Shown: one piece after another, positions 1 to 5,750 of the stretch
How positions within the stretch are numbered: the first letter of the stretch is position 1
Layout: each line of letters opens with the position of its first letter
Assembly (NCBI GenBank): GCA_020444765.1
Contig: JAGRHW010000056.1
Span: 1 to 13,069 of the forward strand
Length of the DNA stretch: 13,069 nt
DNA from: Gammaproteobacteria bacterium
GTDB lineage: Bacteria; Pseudomonadota; Gammaproteobacteria; Granulosicoccales; Granulosicoccaceae
Direction: 5' to 3'
Notes under the pieces: generated by a model
Databases searched by the model: none
What the model saw: only the letters and a program-made list of their open reading frames with translations
Told to the model about the DNA's origin: nothing
Made by a program: the position numbers and the translations under genes

Positions 1-530
1 GCATGGATCCCGTTTTGCTACGTGCGCGTGTCGGTATGGTTTTTCAAAAACCGAATCCGTTTCCGAAATCGATCTACGATAATGTGGCCTATGGTCCGCG
101 CCTGCATGGTCTGGCCACGACCCGCGCTGATCTCGACGAGATTGTTATTACCAGCCTGCAAAGAGCCGGTTTGTTCGATGAAGTCAAGGACCGGCTTGGT
201 TCGCCCGGTACCGGTCTGTCCGGTGGTCAGCAGCAGCGGCTGTGTATTGCGCGTACGATTGCCGTGAGTCCGGAAGTCATTCTGATGGACGAGCCGGCGT
301 CGGCGCTGGACCCGATTGCGACAGCGATTATCGAAGAGCTGATTGACGAATTACGGGCGAATTATACGATTGCAATCGTTACCCACTCGATGCAGCAGGC
401 CGCGCGGGTTTCGCAACGCACGGCATATTTTCATCTTGGACGTTTGGTGGAGGTCGGTCAGACCGACGATATATTTACCAACCCGCGGCATGAGTTGACG
501 GAAAATTACATTACCGGCCGTTTCGGCTAG
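1..530 (+). CDS. pstB: Phosphate ABC transporter ATP-binding protein PstB (3' part, start outside window)
   Basis: This is the ATPase subunit that powers high-affinity phosphate import through the PstSCAB transporter at the inner membrane. The visible 175 residues carry the Q-loop region ([12 protein letters not shown], about residues 10-21), the ABC signature LSGGQQQR (72-79), Walker B VILMDEP (92-98) and the switch histidine in VTHS (H128). The KPNPFP stretch after the Q-loop and the ending ITGRFG are typical of PstB rather than of other ABC ATPases. The Walker A motif and roughly 80 N-terminal residues are missing because the window begins inside the gene; the family is usually about 255-260 residues. 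Reading frame is set by the codon at position 3. phoU follows after 20 bp on the same strand, as in most pst operons. A PhoB-controlled promoter would be expected upstream but is not visible. Confidence 0.96.
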   Translation, partial: MDPVLLRARVGMVFQKPNPFPKSIYDNVAYGPRLHGLATTRADLDEIVITSLQRAGLFDEVKDRLGSPGTGLSGGQQQRLCIARTIAVSPEVILMDEPASALDPIATAIIEELIDELRANYTIAIVTHSMQQAARVSQRTAYFHLGRLVEVGQTDDIFTNPRHELTENYITGRFG

Positions 531-550
531 ATTAAGGAGTAAGTGACTTC

Positions 551-1309
551 ATGACAGACCTGAATCTCGGTGATCATATTTCCCAGCGCTTCAATGAGGA
601 GCTGGAAATGATCCGGACCAATGTGATGACAATGGGCGGGCTCGTTGAAAAGCAGGTCGCCGACGGTCTCAAGGCACTCGTCGAAGCGGACCCCGAACTG
701 GCGGAAATCGTCTCGACGTCTGATGTAAAAATCAACACCATGGAAGTTGAGATCGATGAGCAATGCGCGCGAATCATCGCCATGCGCCAGCCTGCGGCCA
801 GTGATTTGCGGCTTGTCGTTTCAATTATCAAGACCATTACCGATCTTGAACGGATTGGCGATGAAGCACAAAAACTCGGCCGTTATTCGCTCAAGGTCAA
901 TGACGAATATCTGCGGGCCCGGCACTTCGGCCAGCTTCAGCATCTGGGCGATCATGTCCTGGTGATGTTGCGTTCCGCGCTCAACAGTTTTGCGCATATG
1001 GATGTGGAGGCCGCTTTGCAGGCTATTTCGACCGACGAACGGATCGACGCGGAGTTCGAATCCATTTCGCGGAACCTGATTACCCACATGATGGAAGACC
1101 CGAGGGAAATCGCCAACGCCCTGCGGGTAACCTGGTGTGCCCGTGCGCTGGAGCGGATCGGCGATCATTCCAAGAATATCTGTGAATATGTCGTTTATCT
1201 CGTCAAGGGCAAGGATGTCCGGCATACCCGGCTCGAAAAGGCGGCCGTGGAGGTCGATGTAGATCTGGATATCAGTGACGATGACGCTGAACAGGACAAG
1301 GAGTCCTGA
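551..1309 (+). CDS. phoU: Phosphate-signalling regulator PhoU
   Basis: PhoU is a cytoplasmic helical protein that links the Pst transporter to the PhoR sensor kinase and damps the phosphate-starvation response. At 252 residues it is slightly longer than E. coli PhoU (241). The two internal PhoU repeats are visible through their duplicated metal-binding motif: DLERIGDEA at residues 98-106 and ALERIGDHS at 199-207. The N-terminal half shows the usual opening with HISQRFNEELE and an MGG at 28-30. The extra length is a strongly acidic tail (about 235-252, rich in Asp and Glu). The ATG at 551 is preceded by AAGGAG at 534-539, which supports this start. The gene lies 20 bp after pstB and is almost certainly cotranscribed with it. 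Confidence 0.97.
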   Translation: MTDLNLGDHISQRFNEELEMIRTNVMTMGGLVEKQVADGLKALVEADPELAEIVSTSDVKINTMEVEIDEQCARIIAMRQPAASDLRLVVSIIKTITDLERIGDEAQKLGRYSLKVNDEYLRARHFGQLQHLGDHVLVMLRSALNSFAHMDVEAALQAISTDERIDAEFESISRNLITHMMEDPREIANALRVTWCARALERIGDHSKNICEYVVYLVKGKDVRHTRLEKAAVEVDVDLDISDDDAEQDKES

Positions 1310-1394
1310 GCACCCACGTATCCAAACTCCGGAGGTCTGCGTAAGGCCCGGTATGTGACCAGACCGGCACATCTGTCGCCTGACCTGAAATGTC

Positions 1395-1426
1395 GACCTG
1401 TTCTCGGTCAATCTGGGAACAGGGTC
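1395..1426. repeat. Hairpin-forming inverted repeat downstream of phoU
   Basis: CCTGTTC (1397-1403) pairs perfectly with GAACAGG (1417-1423) around a 13-nt loop. One bulged G (1424) lets the stem continue with GA/TC, giving about nine base pairs. It lies 86 bp after the phoU stop. There is no T-run on the plus strand, so it is not a textbook Rho-independent terminator. It may protect the 3' end of the pst-phoU transcript, or may have no role. Confidence 0.4.
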
Positions 1427-1677
1427 AAAACCTGGCGCGTTCAGACTCAGATCATCATAGTGCAAGCCGCTTAATTTCCCAGACCATGGCGGGACGATCG
1501 GACCGACCCCTCGGAGAATCCACAGGTTTGTGCTTTGCGGTTTACAGATTTTTTGTGAGCCGGATCATGCTTGTAGAAACTCACCTGCAGGAATAATGAA
1601 TCAGTTGGCAAGTCCTGGCTTTCCATTGGCGTGACGGGTGTTTATCGCGCTTGCTAGACTCGCTTATATCATAAAGC

Positions 1678-1692
1678 ACAGGCCAGGCCTGT
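1678..1692. promoter_or_regulatory. Perfect 15-bp palindrome upstream of the exported-protein gene
   Basis: ACAGGCC-A-GGCCTGT is an uninterrupted 7+1+7 palindrome ending 15 bp before the ATG at 1708. Its position in the probable leader, just after AT-rich promoter-like sequence, would suit an operator, but no known repressor site is recognised and function is inference. Confidence 0.35.
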
Positions 1693-1707
1693 ATAGTGAG
1701 ATGACAC

Positions 1708-2496
1708 ATGCATAATAGATCAGCCAAACCCTCGTTGAAACAATCCATGCTGGTTCTTGCCGTACTGGCCGGCCCCTCGCAGGCGGCAGTCGTCGATCAC
1801 CCGGTTTTCAGTGTTGGCGGTGTCGTCGTTGTTTGGGGTGGAAACGGCGCCGGCAACGCCAGTGTGAATGATTTTATCGTCAGCACGCCCACCGGCACGG
1901 TGGATCTGATCGCGGGGGATGTTCAGCCCGTGATCACGGGCACGCTCAACAATGTTTCCGAGGTATCGAGCATGCTTGAAGTCAGCGGGCAGACACTCAA
2001 TGACGAGGGCGTCAGCGGCGTTTTGGATGCGGGAGATTCGTTTACCGCGTTTGCCCCCTCGGAGACGATCAATACGACGGTTGACACTATCCAGAGCAGT
2101 TTTTATGTCGCCTCGAATACCGGTTTTGAAATCCGTGCGCAGGCAACCCTGGACAGCGGTAATTCAGATGCCGGCGCTTCACTCAGCGATATTTACCGAA
2201 CCATGATAATCAGCAAGTCCGGCACCGACGGCGGGATAAACTATGGAGTTTCGGCACAGTATCCCCACTCTGGCGATTCGCCGATCAGCGGTGTCGTCAA
2301 CAATGGTTTTCTCAACAATCTTGCCACGCAGAGACCGGTTTTTCAGGGGGATCGTGCGACCGCACTTATCAGCGGCAATATCGCCAGTCAATCCGTGCGT
2401 TTTACCAATACCTACGAGCTGCCAAGTAATGTCGGGTTTGAAGCCGGCGCCAAACAGATTGCGGCAAACGTCGTTTATACGATCGCTATCCCCTGA
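1708..2496 (+). CDS. Exported beta-rich hypothetical protein
   Basis: I do not recognise the family. The 262-residue product begins with a Sec-type signal peptide: basic start (HNRSAKPSLK), hydrophobic core (MLVLAVLAGP, about 14-23) and a probable cut after SQA at residue 26. The mature part has no cysteine, no second membrane segment and no lipobox. It is rich in Gly, Ser, Thr, Asn and Val, with alternating hydrophobic runs such as FSVGGVVVVWGG (34-45), and ends in NVVYTIAIP. This is the look of a secreted beta-sandwich; the final YxI-type strand recalls fimbrial or pilin-like subunits, but no chaperone or usher gene is nearby, so that link is weak inference. The ATG at 1708 is preceded only by a weak GTGAG. 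The gene stands alone, convergent with pdxB, and follows a 400-bp gap. The coding frame is real judging by the clean signal peptide and full-length coherent composition. Confidence 0.8.
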   Translation: MHNRSAKPSLKQSMLVLAVLAGPSQAAVVDHPVFSVGGVVVVWGGNGAGNASVNDFIVSTPTGTVDLIAGDVQPVITGTLNNVSEVSSMLEVSGQTLNDEGVSGVLDAGDSFTAFAPSETINTTVDTIQSSFYVASNTGFEIRAQATLDSGNSDAGASLSDIYRTMIISKSGTDGGINYGVSAQYPHSGDSPISGVVNNGFLNNLATQRPVFQGDRATALISGNIASQSVRFTNTYELPSNVGFEAGAKQIAANVVYTIAIP

Positions 2497-2579
2497 TTCA
2501 TTACAGCGAATCTTAACCAGAACGGTTTTCCGCTGGGACGTCAGCGCATGACTTTGTCGGACCGGCGGCTTGCCGATTG

Positions 2580-3731
2580 TTACCTGTCATCCGGGATTTT
2601 AAATCCCAGTGCCCGCAGTTGCGATTTGCTGGCGGGGCTGGGATTAATGAGTTTGACCGTGTAGTTGGGAAATTCCCTTCTGACCGGGTAATCGCCGCGC
2701 TGTTGTTCAAACGTGCCTGGAGATTTTTTCAGCCGCCTGCAGTCGTGCTGGATAGGATAAGTGTGTAAGACGGCTTCGTACAAGATGGCTTGTGCGGATT
2801 TGCCCGAACAATCGATCTCGAACGTATTGCTTTGTTCGGCCTGTGGAATTTCAGCCGGATACCAGTCAGGTCCGATGCCGAAACTGAAAAATCTGCTGAC
2901 CGCATTGACGCAAATCGAGGTGCCGTTGGCTTTGCCGTCGGCGGAATAACCGGCGATATGGGGCGTGGCCAGTTCGGCGAGTTGCAAAAGCTCAGGATCG
3001 ATATTCGGCTCGTTCTCCCAGACGTCGAGAATACAGGCTTCTACTTTATGTTTCCTGATGGCGTTTTTTAGCGCCGTGGTTTCGATTACTTCGCCCCGTG
3101 ATGTATTTATTATGACCGGGCTTTTCTTCAATCCGTTGAAAAAAAGACTGTCCGCCAGATGGAAGGTTTTATCCGCGCCGTGTTTATTCAGGGGGACATG
3201 GAAAGTAATAATATCGGCTTCGTTTTGAATCGTTTCCAGGGAGACAAAGCGGCTTTCCCTGCCTGCTCTTTGTCTTGGCGGGTCGTTCAGCAGAACGTTC
3301 ATGCCGAGGGCCGTAGCGGCTTGCTCGACTTTTTTGCCGACATTGCCGACCCCGATAATGCCGATGGTTTTTTCTTGCAGCCTGAACTTTTCCTGCTCGG
3401 CAAGATGCAATAAAGCGGCTGTCATGTATTGTTGAACCGACGATGAATTGCATCCCGGCGCGTTCAACCAGCGGATCGCATGCTGTTCGCAATAGCCTGT
3501 ATCGATGTGGTCGAAACCGATGGTTGCCGTGGCTATCAGTTTTACGCGGTTTCCTTCGAGCAGCTCGCGCTTGCATTGTGTCCGGGTGCGAATGATCAGG
3601 GCGTCTGCATCGAGAATTTTTTCCCGGCTGATTTCATTGCCCGGGTAATACTCGACTCTGGCGAAGGGTTCCAGTACGCCTTTCAGAAAGGGGATTTTAT
3701 CGTCGGCGACAATTTTTATTGTTTTATGCAT
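2580..3731 (-). CDS. pdxB: Erythronate-4-phosphate dehydrogenase PdxB
   Basis: PdxB oxidises 4-phospho-erythronate to 2-oxo-3-hydroxy-4-phosphobutanoate, the second step of DXP-dependent pyridoxal phosphate synthesis in the cytoplasm. The protein is 383 residues (E. coli 378) and has the D-2-hydroxyacid dehydrogenase layout. The NAD-binding loop is GVGNVG at 127-132. The catalytic trio appears as R212 (NTSRGE), E241 (WENEP) and H258 (TPHIAGYS), with the same 29- and 17-residue spacings as R208, E237 and H254 of E. coli PdxB. HIAGYSADGKANGT and the C-terminal dimerisation region of about 100 residues distinguish it from SerA and other relatives. The ATG at 3731 starts the conserved first strand (KIVADDKIPF); no strong ribosome site precedes it. 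The gene looks more AT-rich than smc and ligA (for example about 48% GC over 3061-3120) and appears to be a single transcription unit. Confidence 0.96.
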   Translation of the reverse strand: MHKTIKIVADDKIPFLKGVLEPFARVEYYPGNEISREKILDADALIIRTRTQCKRELLEGNRVKLIATATIGFDHIDTGYCEQHAIRWLNAPGCNSSSVQQYMTAALLHLAEQEKFRLQEKTIGIIGVGNVGKKVEQAATALGMNVLLNDPPRQRAGRESRFVSLETIQNEADIITFHVPLNKHGADKTFHLADSLFFNGLKKSPVIINTSRGEVIETTALKNAIRKHKVEACILDVWENEPNIDPELLQLAELATPHIAGYSADGKANGTSICVNAVSRFFSFGIGPDWYPAEIPQAEQSNTFEIDCSGKSAQAILYEAVLHTYPIQHDCRRLKKSPGTFEQQRGDYPVRREFPNYTVKLINPSPASKSQLRALGFKIPDDR

Positions 3732-3863
3732 CGGGTTTACTGGCTTTACGGGCAGTGTTCGTGCGGCGTCTGAGCGCTCTCACGGTCGACTGACCGATAG
3801 CGTCTGAGGACATTGCTGATATTGCAGGCGCTGCCGCCCGGAAGCAAGCAGCCGTGTTCAGTG

Positions 3864-4691
3864 CTACGGGTTTAGGAACAAATCCGGATCGACCCAGGTC
3901 TGGTTCAGGCCGACCGACCAGTGCAGATGAGGGCCCGTGACGCGTCCGGTCTCGCCAATTTCCGCGATCTTCTGGCCTTTTTCGACGGTCTGTCCCGGCT
4001 TTACATCGATCTTGCTGAGATGCGCATAGAAGGTGGTCAGGCCCTGGCCATGGTCGATAAAAATACAATTGCCGCTGAAAAAGAAATCATCCGCTTCGGT
4101 CACCACGCCATCAGCCGGCGCATAGACAGGTGTGCCTTGCGGTGCGGCGATATCGATGCCGCCGTGCGGCCGCCGGGGCTGGTCGTTAAAAAAACGCCTG
4201 AGGCCGAACTCACTGCTGCGGATGCCTGTCGCCGGTATATCGAAGCGGACTGTCTTGACCGTTTCCGTCCAGGTGCGCTTGGCCCGTGCAATCTTGCTGT
4301 TATCCTCGCGGATCTTTTTCATATCCTCTTCGTTCGGATCGACCTTGCGTTTGTTTTTGATGGTCAGCCGTTGCTCGGTATAGCGTTTATCGTCGACCTC
4401 GAACGCGACCGGCCGCCAGTCGTTATAGCCTTCCAGGCGAATATCGATCGTGTGCCGACCCGGCTTGAGGTCGAGTGGCAGGCCGACGACGGCCAGCCAT
4501 TTGCCGGCATTGGCGACCACCATGACTTTTTTCTTGCCGAAACGGGCTTCGGGTTTTGTCGCCTCGGCCTCGCCGATTTCCAGGATTGCAACGCCGCCCG
4601 GCACCGTATCGGACTGCGGCAGTTCCAGTGCATGAGACTCACTGGCGTAGTAACCGATGAGAAAAAATACAAAGACCAGTAATCGCATCAT
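3864..4691 (-). CDS. Secreted M23-family peptidoglycan metallopeptidase
   Basis: This is a predicted periplasmic zinc endopeptidase that cuts peptide cross-links in peptidoglycan. A signal peptide covers residues 1-21 (hydrophobic LLVFVFFLIGYY, probable cut after SHA). An all-beta N-terminal domain (about 25-110) and a charged helical linker (about 115-145) precede the M23 (LytM-like) domain, roughly 155-270. Active-site residues are all present: zinc ligands H176 and D180 (HGGID) and H257, plus catalytic H224 (YAHL) and H255 (the first His of HLH). It should therefore be a true enzyme and not a degenerate activator such as EnvC or NlpD. Two ATGs occur in tandem; the first, at 4691, has GGAGG nine bases upstream and is preferred. 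The cysZ stop lies 3 bp upstream, so the two are very probably cotranscribed and translationally coupled. The exact physiological substrate cannot be read from sequence. Confidence 0.9.
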   Translation of the reverse strand: MMRLLVFVFFLIGYYASESHALELPQSDTVPGGVAILEIGEAEATKPEARFGKKKVMVVANAGKWLAVVGLPLDLKPGRHTIDIRLEGYNDWRPVAFEVDDKRYTEQRLTIKNKRKVDPNEEDMKKIREDNSKIARAKRTWTETVKTVRFDIPATGIRSSEFGLRRFFNDQPRRPHGGIDIAAPQGTPVYAPADGVVTEADDFFFSGNCIFIDHGQGLTTFYAHLSKIDVKPGQTVEKGQKIAEIGETGRVTGPHLHWSVGLNQTWVDPDLFLNP

Positions 4692-4694
4692 AAG

Positions 4695-5468
4695 TCAGGA
4701 CCTCCCGGCCGTTCTGCCGGATAATCTTTCGACCCACAGGCTGGTGGCGCCGGCCACGGCGACCGGCATCGCGATCAGGTTGATGACCGGAATGGCGGTC
4801 AGCAAGGTGACGGCGCTGCCAAAGCCCAGGGCCATGTTCCGGTTGGCGCGCATGGTTTTCTTGATCTGCCCGAACAGATAACCGTTATTGCCCATCGGGT
4901 AATCGGCGTATTCCAGGCTGAGCATCCAGGCGCCAAACAGAAACGAGACGAAGGGCGCGAGGATATTGATTCCGGGGATTACATATAGCAAAAGCACGGG
5001 GATAATCCAGAACAGCAGGTAAAGCACCTTGCCTATCTCCGAGCGCAGAATATGCGGCAGGCTTTTGAGAATATGGCTGAAGGAGTCGCCGCTGTCATGT
5101 TCCAGCGTACCGCCGAGATGGGCTTCGACCTTTTGTGCCAGCAGGCTGTTGAACGGTGCGGCAATCAGGTTGGCGACCAGCGAAAACGTATAGGTAAAAA
5201 TAATCAGAACCGCCGCGCCGAAAATGATCCAGATCAGCACCAGGAATTTGTCGGCCAGCCAGCCGAGCCAGGAATCCGGGTCGGGATGCAGCCAGCTGAT
5301 GCCGGACAAGAGTTCGCCGAACAGACCGCTCAGCAGCCAGCCGAGACCGATGAACACGATGACGTTGACGAGAATCGGAATCACCACGAAGCGACGGATG
5401 CCCTTGACCCTGATCAGCGCGAACCCGGATTTGAGTGCGGACAGTCCGAGAAGAAAATTGCCGATCAT
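4695..5468 (-). CDS. cysZ: Sulfate transporter CysZ
   Basis: CysZ is an inner-membrane protein that brings sulfate into the cell for cysteine synthesis. The product is 257 residues from the ATG at 5468 (E. coli 253). It shows the family's opening (GLSALKSGFALIRVKGIRRF), long hydrophobic segments beginning near VVIPILVNVIVF, FLVLIWIIFGAAVL, VLYLLFWIIPVLLL and SAVTLLTAIPVINL, the loop motif FSLVANLIAAPFNSLLAQKVE and the conserved MSLEYADYPM-type stretch (here MLSLEYADYPMGNNG). A longer frame begins at a TTG at 5486, adding six residues, but no ribosome site precedes it, while GGATGGA lies about nine bases before the ATG. In E. coli cysZ sits beside zipA and ligA; here it is on the opposite strand, divergent from smc-zipA-ligA, so the neighbourhood is partly kept. 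A secreted M23 peptidase follows in the same unit. A palindrome at 5503-5516 lies in its upstream region. Confidence 0.93.
   Translation of the reverse strand: MIGNFLLGLSALKSGFALIRVKGIRRFVVIPILVNVIVFIGLGWLLSGLFGELLSGISWLHPDPDSWLGWLADKFLVLIWIIFGAAVLIIFTYTFSLVANLIAAPFNSLLAQKVEAHLGGTLEHDSGDSFSHILKSLPHILRSEIGKVLYLLFWIIPVLLLYVIPGINILAPFVSFLFGAWMLSLEYADYPMGNNGYLFGQIKKTMRANRNMALGFGSAVTLLTAIPVINLIAMPVAVAGATSLWVERLSGRTAGRS
4701..4705 (-). promoter_or_regulatory. Strong Shine-Dalgarno site of the M23 peptidase gene, inside cysZ
   Basis: On the minus strand this reads GGAGG, nine bases before the first of two tandem ATGs (4691). It lies inside the last codons of cysZ, whose stop is at 4695-4697. It decides between the two ATGs and suggests ribosomes finishing cysZ can reinitiate on the peptidase gene. 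Confidence 0.6.
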
Positions 5469-5502
5469 AAAGCCGAGTCCATCCAAGTTGCGTCGTGACT
5501 CT

Positions 5503-5516
5503 GACTAAGGTTAGTC
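5503..5516. promoter_or_regulatory. Palindrome in the cysZ upstream region, candidate operator
   Basis: GACTAA-GG-TTAGTC is a perfect 6+2+6 inverted repeat, 34 bp upstream of the cysZ ATG at 5468. The arms and position suit a dimeric repressor or activator site or a small leader hairpin. I do not recognise the regulator; it does not look like an obvious CysB site. Confidence 0.35.
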
Positions 5517-5598
5517 CGCTTTGGAAGGTTGTGGGTTAACAAATTGCAAAGCCGTATCATGAGCAGGGTTAAATGTCTGTGAAAGTTCTCCGATTTCG

Positions 5599-5626
5599 TT
5601 GCAACCGGTGCCGAAATTGGTATCCT
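5599..5626 (+). promoter_or_regulatory. Probable sigma70 promoter of smc-zipA-ligA
   Basis: TTGCAA (5599-5604), a 16-bp spacer and TATCCT (5621-5626) form a reasonable sigma70 site, with a TGG just before the -10 hexamer that would make it an extended -10. It points toward smc, whose ATG is 125 bp downstream. Each hexamer matches consensus at four of six positions. Confidence 0.4.
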
Positions 5627-5750
5627 GTGCGCGAGGCTAGGGCTGCTGCTTATTTCCTACCGGAAAAAGGTTCGCTAATTTATTGATGTTTCAGTGCTCT
5701 GTGACCTGGCAGTTCAAATTTCCGATCTCCCCCGAGGATTGCACAAGCAG

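Larger units (their letters stand above)
1310..1707. other. Intergenic region without a convincing gene
   Basis: About 400 bp separate phoU from the next gene. Short open frames here (for example 1390-1596 on the plus strand) lack a recognisable protein, a good ribosome site and family-like composition. What can be seen is a hairpin at 1395-1426, a weaker CCGGT/ACCGG inverted repeat at 1349-1368, a GTGAG/CTCAC pair at 1555-1584, and a 15-bp palindrome at 1678-1692. No classic terminator with a T-run follows phoU. AT-rich sequence at 1641-1670 (TTTATC, then TATATC 18 bp later) could be a weak promoter for the exported-protein gene, but matches consensus poorly. Confidence 0.6.

Noticed and set aside
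821..1465. 214-residue minus-strand frame opposite phoU
   Set aside because: It is antisense to a well-supported phoU and has no family-like sequence.
1390..1596. 68-residue open frame in the phoU downstream gap
   Set aside because: No ribosome site, no signal or domain, mixed composition; it overlaps the hairpin and looks like chance.
2517..2536. Hairpin CCAG-AA-CGG-TTTT-CCG-CTGG between the orphan gene and pdxB as a bidirectional terminator
   Set aside because: The stem is broken by an AA bulge and neither strand has a T-run after it, so terminator function is unsupported.
3732..3863. Possible tRNA or small RNA between pdxB and the M23 gene
   Set aside because: Only short stems (GCTGC/GCAGC at 3830-3852, GAGCGCTC at 3772-3779) are present; no cloverleaf or T-loop sequence is seen.
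3921..4682. 253-residue plus-strand frame opposite the M23 peptidase gene
   Set aside because: The minus strand encodes an intact signal peptide and full M23 active site; this frame has no supporting feature.
5694..5750. GTG at 5694 as the smc start
   Set aside because: The extra 19 residues do not belong to the family, whose members start at the MRLSRIKLAGFKSF block encoded from 5751.
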